From positions 256,960 through 320,959 of the forward strand of contig CAXAMN010014002.1 of the NCBI GenBank assembly GCA_963970005.1: a DNA stretch of 64,000 nt, in the 5' to 3' direction. The DNA is from Durusdinium trenchii. Lineage: Eukaryota; Sar; Dinophyceae; Suessiales; Symbiodiniaceae. The notes beneath the pieces were generated by a model. It had not been told where the DNA came from and searched no databases. It worked only from the letters and a program-made list of their open reading frames with translations. Shown here one piece after another: positions 1-11,719 of the stretch. Every line of letters begins with the position of its first letter. Position 1 is the stretch's first letter. A program made the position numbers and the translations under genes.

Positions 1-904
1 CGACCATCCACGACCCGTGGGGATTCAACGACCCCGTGGGAACGGCCCGGTCCGCCGGTGTTGTGCTGTGCTGGTGTTGTCGTCCAGTACCAGACTCTTC
101 CCAGACACTCCATATATGGAATGTGTATATTGGTATTTGTGTGTTATTATCCCATTTATGACCCTATTAGATAGCTGATAGCTATTTCCATGCTATTCCA
201 TATAACATGGATGGTTTTGGAAGGGAATGTCCTATACTTCAAACCGACTCAAAGCTCAATGGATCGGTGGTGGACGTAAACTCCCAGGTCGACTCGGTGG
301 TTCCCGAGCGGTCGAGCGCCGCGGTCGGCTGCAGGTTTGCCTGGCAGTGTTTTTCACTATGCGAGCAGCCGCTTGGGCTTTGCAGATGAGAAGCAGTTGT
401 GCCCTGGCGCTGAACTAACAAAAAACAAACATGTGACTCAATCACACGTCGGTGGTGGAGGTGGTGAAGGTGGTTTGACGGAAGGCCAAAGCATGCCCCC
501 ATGAAATCCCGCCCCAGACCATGCATGAATGGAATTTTTAGATACATTGGGGTGGTTTCAGTGGGTGTAAGTAAATATACCAGTCCCCTGAAGTGTGTTG
601 GCATGGGTGTGTATTTCAGTAAGACACTAAAAACAAGCAGTGAGTGTTGAATCTATGCTTGTCTCAGAGGTCTTTGGGGCGGCGTTTTTGGGGATAACAC
701 AAGCCGTCCTTTCTCTTTTTCTCCCTCTCCCTTTCTCTCTATCTCTCTTTGTCTCTTCCTCTTGATCAGATGGAACACGTTTAGAGGCTCTTGGAAGGTG
801 CTGGGTAGAACATGGTAGAACATAATTTTCCCACGGAGCTGCTGGTCAATTGGAGGGATCAGAAAAACGCAGGGCTGGGTTTTTTGATATGTTTGATGTT
901 TAAC

Positions 905-962
905 CTTTACAACAAAATTGGGATTGAACCCGGAACCCACTGACTAAGCTACCTGAGTTCTC
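905..962 (-). repeat. SINE-like segment with pol III A- and B-box motifs
   Basis: On the minus strand an A-box-like stretch (TAGCTTAGTCAGTGGG) is followed almost at once by a perfect B-box-like stretch (GGGTTCAATCCC). In a tRNA these lie about 30-40 nt apart, so this is not a tRNA; the compressed spacing suits a decayed tRNA-derived SINE. Downstream on the same strand (about 900 to 660) lies non-coding sequence ending in an AG-rich tract. No second full copy was noticed in the window. Confidence 0.35.
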
Positions 963-1212
963 CTTGCTTTAGCAATAATGTATTACAATCAGGAGTTGGG
1001 ATTGTGCATTGAGTTTGTTCCTGTAAGAGTTGATTCTGTTCGTCGGCCCCCCCCCCTGGATCAAATCCCCCCTGCGCCGGTTCACGCCGTCATGGACTTC
1101 TACCAGGGTTACTTGTGATTGCCTGCTACCTTTCGTTCACCCCCTCCTCTCTCAAGTGAAACCACCATCCAACCAGTGTTGATCGAGTGGAGTTCTTCTG
1201 GGCGAATTTCAG

Positions 1213-1301
1213 GGGCAAACGAACAACGTGACCCAATGATAAGATGTCTTCGACCCCCAATGTCACCGCCGGTCGCGCAAACAGTTCCTCATGGTTCTAA
1301 G
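1213..1301 (+). CDS. Candidate exon, unidentified protein
   Basis: Open segment between an acceptor (TTTCAG) and a strong GT donor (TAAG then GTGAGG). The frame that is open across both borders reads ANEQRDPMIRCLRPPMSPPV and then AQTVPHGSK. The family is not recognised. It could belong to the same + strand gene as the other exon-like islands up to 11.8 kb; this is inference from strand and spacing only. Confidence 0.3.
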
Positions 1302-2420
1302 GTGAGGAGCGGCTGCTTGTCAGTGACACTTGACTGGGACTGACACCTGCGAAAGAAGGGATCACCTGATTACTGTAATGTTGGAAGCACCCAATGAGTG
1401 TTTGCAGTGATGCAAGTGTTTCTCGCTGTTGAACAATGACAGAAGCTTGCCGCGTGTCTTAGAGGTATAAAACACATGTTTTAAATGTTTCCTTCTAGTT
1501 GCTTTGTGGGATGCCGTCTTGCTATGGTTCAAGACCATGTGCTGTAACTCTTCCAATGTTCAGCCAACTCTGCGGGTAGTGACCTGTCACCATGTATTTA
1601 CTCTGAAGATTCAGTCAAGAAGATTGAGACTTCCCAGCGATTAGGTTGGAGGCCAGCACTAGTAGGTTGGATCCCTATAGGGTCTAAAGATTCCGTCAAC
1701 AAGACTGAGACTTCCATCTTCGCAGTTGGCAGAGGCTGTCTCACTCATTCTGCGGGCCGAACAGAATGCGGACCTCGCACTGTGAGAAAACGTGTGAACT
1801 TGCAGGGACAGGCTGCTGTCCTTATATATCCTCAAGTTTTTGTGCAGAAAAAGTTGGTTAAACTTTGGGTCTAGCCTTTACTAACCATGTCATCCATTGT
1901 TACTGGTAGTGGGATAGACCCAAGTTATACTATAGATCGCGACAAGCATCTACTGCAGTTGGAGGCAATCTCTAAGGGACACACCGGAACTAAGTGCTTC
2001 GTAATCTCACAGTTGGTGCACGAGTTGTACAACAAGAAACCATATCCACATGGATTTATATGTTTGGTGGATATTGGTGGATACATTACATTGGACATAA
2101 TCATAATATACGATTTTCAATTATTTATAGTGAATCGGCGGAATCACATTCGTTTGACGAGTGAATCAGAAGGGTTGCATGAGCATAATATACTATAATC
2201 AATTGCAATCAACATATCAAAGGGATGCAGAACTTAAAGTTGTTCTATGTTCTGCTGTCAGACATCTCTCGAGAGGTTCTTTTCACCAGACAATGAAGAC
2301 AAACACAGTTTTTCCACATTTGCTCCCCATGATCTCGCCTTTGAAGTAGACCCAGCATGTTCGACATCACCGACCCGTCCCATCACCGACACGGGCTCAA
2401 CCCGCTCCGTCCCCCCGCAG

Positions 2421-2480
2421 GTCGCCAGCGACGAGTCGGAGGGCTTGGCGGAGACCCTGCGAGCGCTGCACAAGGAGGCT
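2421..2480 (+). CDS. Candidate exon, unidentified protein
   Basis: A 60-nt GC-rich block with a pyrimidine-rich acceptor (CCCCCCGCAG then G) and a GC donor (GCT then GCGCCA). It reads VASDESEGLAETLRALHKEA, in phase 0 at both ends, with a helical, charged composition. Both borders match the splice style of the ATP synthase gamma gene in this window. The family is not recognised. GC-rich sequence continues to about 2530 in other frames. Confidence 0.4.
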
Positions 2481-3054
2481 GCGCCATGCGCGCGCTGGCG
2501 GACGTGGAGGTCTTCGGCGCATGGAAGTGGGTGTGTTTTGGGGTAAGACGTAGGGACGTACACTCGGCGCGGTGGTTTCTGTGTTCTGAGATCGTCTTTG
2601 GATGCCTTTGGACCATTTCCGGGAGGAGTTTTTCGCTGGGGTTGGTGTCAAACGGAGGGCTTGTTGATGTGTCTTCATGTGTTTTCTCTCATGCACTATC
2701 GGTGTCGACCTTAGGTGCTGGGCTACCTTCCCCGATCTCGTTCATTCCATTGGGCTACTATGGGAAGTCAAAAAGGACAAGAACATCATCCTAAGAGCCA
2801 TGGTCGTTGTGGTCCTTTTGGCCTGCTTTGAAAGACAGGTCCAATCTTTTGCAAACCAAGCGACTAGGACTCCGTGTTCTTTACCTTCTCAGGTACGGTT
2901 TTCTGTGTTGTCTCCACCGTACCTGTCCACGTCGGGTCCAGTCGTACCTTCATTCGGAGGTATGACTGAATGGATCCCACCCTGCTGAGACACGTTTCAA
3001 TCCGCACCCGGCCCAGCCATCGCGGCGCCGCCGATCAATCCGCCCACGGCCCAG

Positions 3055-3111
3055 TCAGCGCGGAACTTGGAGCGATTGAAGTTTCATGTGCGGCAGTGCG
3101 GAGACCAAGTG
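3055..3111 (+). CDS. Candidate exon, unidentified protein
   Basis: A 57-nt open segment after CCCAG, ending before a GC donor (GTG then GCAGGG). It reads SARNLERLKFHVRQCGDQV. An upstream extension in the same frame (PAIAAPPINPPTAQ) is also open, so the start could be earlier. No recognisable domain. Confidence 0.35.
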
Positions 3112-3905
3112 GCAGGGATGGAATGACTAGCCTTCATGACCGAAGGTGGTGTCCACTATCGGTCGAGAGGTGGAGCCCCTGCAGGTCTCCAAAGTTGGGG
3201 AATTGGGGGACACCCCTTAAATAGGAACAGAATTCGTTTGGTTGGCCTTGGTTATTCCAAGGGATTTCCGGCGAAATGGGAGTGGAATGGATGAAGGAAG
3301 ATTTGCAAAATGTAGATGATGTGACTTGGGTGGATGATGTGGATGGCACTGTCATTCCAAGTTAGCTGTACACAATGTGGATCATTATCAAATGCGGTCC
3401 CCCAAGTCACTCAAAACAATCTTCCCTCAGGCCAACATAAAGGTGTCTCATAAATATTGCTCTCAGAAGGTATGTGGATCCAAGGGATTTGATTTGATAC
3501 ATGTTCAGACAGGACTTAGGGCCGCAGAAAGTAGATCCATACTACTGAAGATCCTATCCTGACTATACATGATTTGATCCAATACTGACTATACATGTAT
3601 CCAATCCATACTACTGAAGATACATGTTCGTAGATCTATACATGATCCAATCTCATCCTACTAAAACTACTTTTAAGATCTTTTAAGATAGGATTGTGAC
3701 TCCTTACCACACATGTTTTGTCGTGGTAGGGCTCGAAGGAACTCATGGAAAGTCGGATCTGCAAAGATTCAATGGATTTCAACTTGCACCTATCGTTGAA
3801 ATCCAAAACTTCATTCCTGTACCCACAGTCCAGCTACCTTAGGCTTTGATTGCTCTACGTTTTTTTGGTTTCACCAGTCATGTTCTACCAGGTCTACATT
3901 CTCAG

Positions 3906-4015
3906 ACAGACCATCCATGGACTGATGGGACTGGAATCGTTACATACATTATACACTTACCCCATTTATGACCCATCCATGTAAGTGACTGTTCCAGTCC
4001 CATGGATGATCTGGG
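3906..4015. mobile_element. Family A MITE-like element
   Basis: The ends GACCATCCATGG..GGGACTGGAA and, inverted, TTCCAGTCCCATGGATGATC pair as terminal inverted repeats around an AT-rich centre that contains CCCATTTATGACCCATCCAT. About 110 bp, no ORF. Same family as the copies near 9.4, 10.7, 11.0, 29.4, 29.9, 31.8, 32.1, 46.2, 52.1, 59.9 and 61.2 kb. Confidence 0.75.
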
Positions 4016-4241
4016 AACACAAAGGCACGTCAGTTTCATTTCTTTGCCCAAAACTTCTCGTCGCAGGGCGTTTTGTCTCAGAATTGGTTTAAGGGAACAT
4101 CTACAGGGAACCTAGTTTTGGAGGGAAAAAGAAAACCTGCTTTCCTGCGGATTTTCCCTTAAACCAACCCATTGATCTTCGGGACCAATCTCCCCCAGCG
4201 GCTTTCTTTTGGGGCGTCTTCTCCCGTCGTTGAACGGTCAG

Positions 4242-4361
4242 CTTGTCGCTGTCGCGGCAGAACTGGCGCTGTCCGAGGCAGGAACTCTATGGCATTTGGC
4301 ATCTTGGCTGAGTGTTCTGCACGTGGAGCTGCAGGAACAGTGGAGACGCGATTGGCCGTGG
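4242..4361 (+). CDS. Candidate exon, unidentified helical protein
   Basis: A 120-nt segment that begins after GGTCAG and ends at a GC donor (TGG then GCGTGA), in phase 0 at both ends. The 40 residues (LVAVAAELALSEAG, then TLWHLASWLSVLHVELQEQW, then RRDWPW) are Leu/Trp/Glu-rich and read like an amphipathic helical region. This is the best-looking orphan exon of the first 12 kb, but no family was recognised. A different frame over the same DNA is also open, so the frame is not certain. Confidence 0.4.
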
Positions 4362-4518
4362 GCGTGATGAGGCTTTGCGCCACGTTTGGATGTCAGACGT
4401 CGTTCAAGGGAATCGCGTTTTCTCCCAAGGGCATGGTTTTTCTTCATGTCCGTTGCTTATCCCTCCTCCAATTTTTAGGTGATTGGAGACATGGAGATAC
4501 TGTTTATATAGGTTTGGA

Positions 4519-4559
4519 GGATCCAGTCGTACCTTCTGAGGTTCGGTACGACTGGATCC
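4519..4559. repeat. Family C perfect 15-bp hairpin
   Basis: The arms GGATCCAGTCGTACC and GGTACGACTGGATCC are perfectly complementary with an 11-nt loop (TTCTGAGGTTC). Related sequence occurs at 2936-2970 and 53478-53540. Confidence 0.85.
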
Positions 4560-6113
4560 CTAGGGAATCGACGATCCGCCCCTCCTCTCTTCTCAAAAAA
4601 AAATACCCCGGGCGCGCCCTCTCCCCGCACTCCTGGCGAACCCTCCTGGCAAACCCATACCAAAGACCATGTTGGCCAAAAGCCTTGCCATAACATCATA
4701 GGGGTGTTTTATGTATTAGGATCTTGAGTATACTTCACCCCCCCCAGATGAATCCATATTAATGAAGAGCTTGTAGAATCCAAATGGGGAAAGGCTTTGT
4801 AATCATCTCTTCAGCTCCGAGGTCCGGCCAGTTCTCCGAGGTCCGGCCCACCGCCCACCGGCACTGCTGTGGTTGGGGTCGCACCACCGGCTCGGAGGGT
4901 TTAGGGAGGGTTCGTCACAAAAACTGAACCTTTTTGGTCCGGTGCTTTTGGAATGCGATGGCGATGGCTTATTTAAAGAAAGAGGCTTCCAACCAAATCA
5001 TGTGTTGTTCCTTTCGATCTGTTCAGAAGTGGCATGGCGACCGGAACTTTCGGCTGGGAAAGTTGTGTTGGATGCAGGTGAAGAAAACAGAGACGGGGAT
5101 TCTGGCCGAAGGTTGTCGGAACATTCTACTGAACCGTATATGGAACCAATGGAATGTACAGTTAAACTGGAATTCCAATATGGAACCTTATGAAACCACT
5201 TATGGAACGGTTATACAAAGTTATATAGTCATTCATGTCAAAGTTAAACTTGGAATTCTGCTCGGCGCAACTTCCGCTAGCCGTCTGGCACCGATTGGCA
5301 CGGTCGACCAATCGGTGGAGAACCTAAAGAGGTGAACAACATGAGGTGAGCGATGGGTTGAGTCCCTTTCAGTCCCTTTCCCTCACACCTCCGTGGAGAC
5401 TTGGAGTTAGAAAAACCAATGCGACAGACGCGTAGCCGCGTAGCGAACTGCGTAACGACGCAGGACATCACACTCAAACTTTTCTCAATGAGCCTCCAGC
5501 AAAGTTTATGTGTAGTATTTTACATGTTTTCCACTGTAAAACAATGCTTCCAAGTTTGTAGTATGGAGACGCAGAACTGGGTCGTTGGGGGGAGAGTCGC
5601 TTGAGCGCGACTCCCGGCCACCAGTCGGACACGCTGGGAAGTTTTGTGTTGGATGTCAAGCTGACGGTTTGATGAATGGCAAGCCTATCAACAGCAGTAT
5701 GGCTGTACCCGGAAGCGCTGCAACATGACTGGAGCGATGGCTTGGGCCTGCGGCCTCATTGACAAGTTAATCAAGCTCCCACAAGAGCAAATGAGACATG
5801 ATAAAATGAAGCGATGATGGCAGTAGAGACTCAAAGAGGAATGTGAGGCGGAAGGTTTTTTTTTGCATTTGCCTTAGCCTTCGCGACTCTGAGACTCTGC
5901 AGTATCAGGAGTTTTGTTGGTTGATCTTAAAGGAGCCAAAACCGAAGAGGAGGATACCACCATCCATGAAACTGGCATGGTTCCATGCGTTTACCCCATC
6001 CAAATGACCCATTTCCGGGGATCCGCCGGTTGGTACCCCGGTGCCATGACACAGTCCCATCCCTTCTACAAGTGGCGGATGGTTCCAATGCCCCAATCCA
6101 AAGTAAAACTGTG

Positions 6114-6300
6114 CCACTACTACTGCCGCTGCTACTGCTGCTACTACTACTACTAATACTAATACGAATTACTACTGCTGCTACTACTACTGCTACTGCT
6201 ACTCCTACCACTACTCCTACCACCACTGCTGCTACTACTACTACTACCACCACCACCACCACCACCACTACCACTACCACTACCAGCAAAGTAGTACTAA
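6114..6300 (+). repeat. Trinucleotide-rich low-complexity tract (CTA/CTG/CAC)
   Basis: About 185 bp of ACT, CTG and CAC triplets. It is open in several frames only because of composition; no coding evidence. Confidence 0.85.
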
Positions 6301-6385
6301 ATGCCCCATCCAAAGTACCTAGATCCATCCATGTAAGTAACCATTCCAGTCCCATTCGTTTGGTCTGGGTTCGCCCGACGCCCAG

Positions 6386-6463
6386 CCGGGCCGCGAGGCC
6401 GACGCCCAGCCGGAGGCCGTCATCCCCAACGAAGGCACGGGTGCAACTGACTCCACCATCCAG
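6386..6463 (+). CDS. Candidate exon, acidic low-complexity segment
   Basis: A 78-nt block after CCCAG, ending CATCCAG before a GT donor (GTTTGATG). It reads PGREADAQPEAVIPNEGTGA and then TDSTIQ, a polar segment that could be a linker. It sits immediately after a family A MITE right end (near 6340-6367). No family was recognised. Confidence 0.4.
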
Positions 6464-7200
6464 GTTTGATGAGAAGATGACCGGTGGGGAATTTGTTGTT
6501 AACGCTTCAAGCAGCCATTCTGGTGCTAATTAGCCGGTAGCCTACGTGCAGTGAGTTAATGAGTCGGGTGGTCATCGCGGTGGGGAAAAGGAAATGAACC
6601 AAAAGAACCAGGACCCTCAGTACGTGACCTCTTTGGAGAGACAGAGTTTGTGACCGACCTAACAGGGCTGGAATGACCTCATCCGATCTCAAGGAAGGTC
6701 ACTGACTGAAGGCCCTGGGTTCGCAAAGACAAGGATGGTGTGAGTTTTTTTGGAGACTTGTTTGAGGTTTGTTTGTCTCTTCGTTTCTATTCGAAAAGTC
6801 GGTCTGTTCCAGCCAGGAATGGTCGTTCCAGGCTGGAGCCCCCCGGGAGAAAATGGACATGATTTTGTTCATCGATCGTGAACGATTTGGCTTATGTTTG
6901 GACTTGAGTGATGAGGAGGCCACCGTTGTATTTACACATGTTTCTTGTGTTGTGGGAAGTCACTTCACTGCTTTGATGAAGAAGTTCTCAGAATGTCAGA
7001 TGAAAGCCATGGCCGCTTGAGTGAAAACCCATGACCGCTGGTACACTCCCTGAAATCATCACGAGGATCACATGACCCCTTGGATGACTATTTTCCACAT
7101 GAGTTTTTTTTTTTTTCCGGAGGGAGTGTATAGTGCAAAGGTATTGTGTTGACCTCTTTGTATGCCATTCCTTTTTGTGGGGCTTGTCAACCTGTCGCAG

Positions 7201-7268
7201 TGCAACGTTTGAAGCTATCTTCCAATCATTTCGAAGAGAAGAGGCGCCAGCTGACCAATTCTCTTCCG
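7201..7268 (+). CDS. Candidate exon, unidentified charged helix
   Basis: Begins after GTCGCAG and can end at a GT donor after CTTCCG, or about 26 nt further on at AGAAG then GTTAAA. It reads QRLKLSSNHFEEKRRQLTNS and then LP, which looks like coiled-coil sequence. The family is unknown; it is assigned to the upstream orphan gene only by strand and position. Confidence 0.35.
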
Positions 7269-8351
7269 GTGCAGTGCCACTTCAGACTCAGAAGGTTAAA
7301 AAAGTGGCACAATTGACTCCACCTACAGGCTAAACCGTTTGTTTCTCCCTTTGGCCAGTGGGTTTACGGTATGGCCAAATGGGTTGGAAAACGAACACGT
7401 TTCCTACCGTACTGAAGTTGTACTTTCACTGTGATGACGCACACGGCTACTTTCGCCCACTTAATCGCCCAACAACTTCCTACCTGCCGTCCAGAACTTC
7501 CTGTTCTATCGCGGGAGGTGCGATCCTTTTGGATGGTTTTTGTTTCATTTTGTTTCACTTGGTTTGGTGCCAAATGTGACTTTCATATGATCAATCCGCT
7601 ATGGCGAGTCATCAGGGAATGATTCTCCTCCTCTCCGACAAACACTTTTCAATTAGAACTTAGACCGGACCTTTTGACATAGGGAAAGCACTAAATCAAT
7701 GTGTTATGTTGAGATGCAAGACATCGAGCTACCAACACCTATCCTATAGATTGATAGAATTATTCGGTCTCAGTCTCAGTCTTTGGTTGCCAGTTTCTTG
7801 ACTGAAACACCTCCAGGCGACGATGACGACAAGGTAGCTTATCCGGGGGGGGGGGGAGGGGAAGGGGAGGGGTCGGCCCTGTTGCGTGAGTGTGTGTTTG
7901 TGTGAAACCATTGGAATCACAGGGAACCCGTTGATTTGTATTGTTTCAATAAGCAGGGGGCTCTCGGAGCCTGCATGAGAGTGCTTGTGCCTTATACCTT
8001 TAGACACTGTTTGGGGTCTCTTGCCTTTTCTTTATGTGCCTCCTTATATGTGTCTAATTCATTCAACAAAATCGCGATTGTTGACACCCATGGACAGGTG
8101 CGGCAACGAACAAACCAGTAGATGACGGATGCTCAACGATTTCCAAAATATTGGTTTCCAATAACTTCGATGTAACTGTGGTTGATTTCAATCAGATGGA
8201 GCAGGTAGTTGCGTTTGCAGAACCAACTTCTAGCTGGTCCAGCGAAAATAAAACACCACCACAAAGTGGTCAAACATTCCCAAACACGACCTGTCTGGGG
8301 CTACCATTAGTATGATTCCCGATCAGGCCAGGGATGATTGATTACAGGGTC

Positions 8352-8460
8352 AATGGCATATCCCTATAGGGTTCCAACCACATCCTCAGAAGGTAGGGAG
8401 ACCCCACAAACCCAACCCAACCACCGAACCTTTGTGGACGCGGGACAGGAACCCTAGGGA
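8352..8460. repeat. Family C dispersed repeat
   Basis: Bounded by CCCTATAGGG and CCCTAGGG with internal CATCCTCAGAAGGTAGGGAG and CCACCGAACC. It resembles the copies at 25.1, 25.4, 26.7, 55.6 and 62.3 kb. Confidence 0.55.
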
Positions 8461-8598
8461 AAATTCCCGTGCCGATGGTCAGAGGTTGAGTGCCATGGAT
8501 ACCACGACAGACCAGCAAGGACCACTTTCGAGGTGGTATTTTTCCGCATGACACCACTGACTGGTATATTCCATGACATTCCATGTCCCCGTGGTCAG

Positions 8599-8688
8599 GA
8601 GTGGGTTGATCCACTGGACTGGCACTGCAAACGGTCGAGTCATTCGCGTTGCGTGAGCGTCGAGCGTTCCTCAGGCGTCGGGTGCCAG
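8599..8688 (+). CDS. Candidate exon, unidentified protein
   Basis: A 90-nt segment, phase 0 at both ends, bounded by GGTCAG then G and by a GC donor (GCCAG then GCGGGG). It reads EWVDPLDWHCKRSSHSRCVS and then VERSSGVGCQ. Another frame (LALQTVESFALRERRAFLRR) is also open but has no acceptor. Frame and function are unresolved. Confidence 0.35.
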
Positions 8689-8965
8689 GCGGGGTCGCGT
8701 GTTCGACGAGAGATTCTGTCTTAGACACGGCAGGGCTGCGTTGGGCAGGGCTGCGTTGAAGGTGAAAGTACAAAAAATTAAGGTAAGAATAGAATGACAC
8801 ATGTGTAGTTTATGAGTTTATGTTTGTTCTCTATTCAATGCCAAACAGGGGTCTCTCTTGATGTGTTGCTGCAGTATGGATCGCACATTTAAGCCTCTCT
8901 TGAGGGACCAGGGTCTTCCTCCCCCCGGGACCTTCCACTCCAGACTGCTATTGGGGATCTGTGAG

Positions 8966-9021
8966 GGTTGACCACATCCACATCCGTGGTGCGCCCGTTC
9001 GCGTCGTGAACCTTCGGATCG
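8966..9021 (+). CDS. Candidate exon, beta-rich segment
   Basis: Follows GTGAG then G and ends near ATCGGAGAG, with a possible GA donor. It reads VDHIHIRGAPVRVVNLRIGE, alternating hydrophobic and polar residues as in a beta-strand domain. No family was recognised and the downstream border is uncertain. Confidence 0.3.
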
Positions 9022-9092
9022 GAGAGATCAAAAACATGAGCAAATCTGAGCAAGGGATCGACTTTCCATGTTCAAATTATTCAAATTGGAAC

Positions 9093-9160
9093 ATGGTGCC
9101 GATGGTTTGAATAATTTGATCTCCCCAATATGTTCAAATTATTCAAACCATTGGCACCAT
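9093..9160. repeat. Long near-perfect inverted repeat
   Basis: The arms ATGGTGCCGATGGTTTGAAT (continuing AATTTGA) and its complement around 9133-9160 pair over about 27 bp with one mismatch and a short loop. A third, partial copy of the AT-rich core (TTCAAATTATTCAAA) lies just upstream at 9071. Non-coding. Confidence 0.8.
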
Positions 9161-9400
9161 ACCGTCAAAGACCGTCCTCATGGAGTCGGGGCTGCTCAGA
9201 CAAAGACCCTTTTTGTTTCTACACACATGTTGTGGATGCGGCACTGGATTGCTGGATAGACCTGGAGATAGATTCACCCTATAGGTTTCCAGTCCCACGA
9301 TTGATTTAAAGGTAGTTTTAAAGGTGTTTGCCGAACAGTCATTCCTCAAACAACTTGATGTCAGACTACACAATTCACAAGGTCAAGCTTTCTTTTTTAG

Positions 9401-9517
9401 TCCCAGAACATCCATGAGACTGGAAGAGTTGCACACATTTATATACCCCATCCATATCTGACCCATCCATATAGTGGGGTAACAACTCTTCCAGTGCCAT
9501 TCGGGAATGGTCTGGGA
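9401..9517. mobile_element. Family A MITE-like element
   Basis: Left end TCCCAGAACATCCATGAGAC and right end ATGGTCTGGGA are inverted repeats with the subterminal pair CTGGAAGAGTTG/CAACTCTTCCAG. The centre again carries CCCATCCATATCTGACCCAT. Confidence 0.75.
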
Positions 9518-10375
9518 ATAGTAATGGAAGGCGATCCTTTTTACCTGTCACGCCACAAACATCCACCATTCCAATGGCAGCTTCCGTGAGTGTCAGCTTC
9601 CGTGCCTGGAAGAATTTCTGAGCAGTCAGATGTCACCGTTCTTGGAACTTGAGTGGTCCTTGAGATGAAGAGGTGGGAAAGGGTCATAACAACCTGTTCG
9701 ACCAGATGAATGGAGCTGAGTTATGAAGAGTTACGCCACCATGGCTGGGACGATGGGTTCAATTTACGCGTAACCCTTCCTGTCCCACGGATGGTTGGGT
9801 GTGTTTGTGTTTAGCAGTGCAACTCAGGGAGTTCCTTTGTTTTTGTTTTTTTCTGTCAGGGGCAGAGGCCCAACTGCCGAGAAACATGTGGGCAGTGTGA
9901 AATAGGTCTTGTTGGCAGGTTTATATGGACTGTGGAATCTCCCTGGTGATATCAACAGTTCGCAAACCAGTGGTATTGCAGAGAAGAATGATTTCACAAC
10001 TATCCCACCAAGAATCAAACATGTGGCAAGGGTGCACCAGGATTTGACATGCCCCCAAAACAAACACCATGCATGTCATAGTGGCATCTACTCTGAAACC
10101 ACTGTAACTTCATGAAGCAAGTATGTATGTATGCTTTGGGTCAAAACTCAAAACCGGGACACCTGGGTGTTTCCATTGTTTTCCCACCCAAAATGAATAG
10201 ACGTCACCACACATGGTCAACCTACCAGTGTGAGTTCGGGGTTTGGGGTGCCATGACTCACTGGGGGTACCATATCTAGGTGCCATGAAGTCAACCTTGG
10301 TTGATCCATATCTTTCCACTTCTGCCACCGGGTCATCCTCTGGGGACCGGGTCAACCTACGCCGACCGACCGCAG

Positions 10376-10433
10376 GACTCACGCGGGAAACCCGCGCATG
10401 TCTACGGCTGACATGCAGCGGGAGGGTCTGCAG
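10376..10433 (+). CDS. Candidate exon, unidentified protein
   Basis: A 58-nt block after ACCGCAG then G, with a GC donor (CTGCAG then GCGAGA). The likely frame reads THAGNPRMSTADMQREGLQ; a second frame is also open. No family was recognised. Confidence 0.3.
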
Positions 10434-10700
10434 GCGAGAGGGGTCAGCGTGTGGGTGTGAAGCAGGGCGGAAGTGGAGCAACAAGTTCGAAAGAAAGAGA
10501 TATTGAGTCTGAAAATGTTTGGGAAGAGATTCAGATGACTCCACAGCCCATGGTGCACAAATGTGCACAAGGGGAATTTATGAATTGCTTTATGCTGGAG
10601 TCTAAGTGCTGAATTTGGTACTGTCACACTTGGCATATGTTGGAACAGGTGTCACTGGATCGTCCACAAGTTGGGGTTCGAACTAAAAGAACTTCCTTAT

Positions 10701-10797
10701 CCCAGACCTTCTATGGGACTGGAATATATGCCGCTCAATTGACCCCTTGTCAATCACCCCAGTCAGCGGCAAATATGGCAGTCGAAGAGTGTTTGGG
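10701..10797. mobile_element. Family A MITE-like element
   Basis: CCCAGACCTTCTATGGGACT at the left and GGCAGTCGAAGAGTGTTTGG at the right are diverged terminal inverted repeats. The interior contains CTCAATTGACCCC, as in other copies with a TCAATTGACC/GGTCAATTGA core. Confidence 0.7.
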
Positions 10798-11026
10798 TGT
10801 GGTTTGGTTTGACTTGTCAGGTTGAACCAACCACCACAGTCGCGCAATCGAAAATGTTCGGCTGCGGCCAGTCGAAGGGACCCAGACCGAGGCGTTTTTT
10901 GTGCCACCACGGGCTGGTGTTGTTATTGTTCTTTGTCGTGTGTGTGGTTCAACACGTGTTTGTTTGTGTCCTCAGCGAAGGTTCCATTGGTGTGTGGGAC
11001 CGGGTTCAACATTGAATTCCATTTTG

Positions 11027-11089
11027 TCCCAGACACTCCAAGTGTATGGCATATAATGGCATATATTCCAGTCCCATGGAGTGTTTGGG
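11027..11089. mobile_element. Short family A MITE-like element
   Basis: A 63-bp copy: CCCAGACACTCCA at the left, TTCCAGTCCCATGGAGTGTT at the right, with two TGGCATATA units between. It is nearly all terminal repeat. Confidence 0.7.
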
Positions 11090-11719
11090 GTTTGGTTCAA
11101 ATGGTGCTTCAGTCTGACCATTTCATTGACGTCTCCGAAGTTGGGAGGTAGCGACTGCATTGGGCAAGACTATTGGGCAAGTGTGCATACACAGAAACCC
11201 TCAAAAATCCTCAAGAACCACATTGCATTTGATGTCGAGCCCAAGACAGAACACTTGGCGGTCAAGACAAAACCTCGACTCATCCATCAGCATAACACCA
11301 CTTCACAACACCGGCATAGTGGAACTTCATCCGATCGTCCGCGGATTGGTGATGGACAGTCCGCTCAGCCACCAGGTCACCTTCATGCTTAGCCTACAAA
11401 GAAAAAACCCAAAGGCTCCCATGGTGTCACAGGGTGTTCACCACGCGTTCACCATAGGACTCTAGGACCGACCCTCAAGTTCCGGAACGAGCACGACGTC
11501 ATAGATGGGACGTCCTGCAAAGCCCTTTTGAGGAACCATCCCCAATGCGGTGCCTTCAAGTGCTCTTTGGTAGAATATCAAGTGGTGTACATATATTATT
11601 TGTTGCCTCAACATTCAAACAAATAACTGCTTTGACACTGGACATCTTCACCTTCGGTTCATCGGTTAGGCTCTGTTTGTTCAGGCAAATTGTGGCTCAA
11701 GCGTCTTTTTTTCGCTGAG

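Noticed and set aside
10670-10690. GGGGTTCGAACT, a tRNA B-box-like sequence
   Set aside because: No A box, acceptor stem or anticodon arm upstream.
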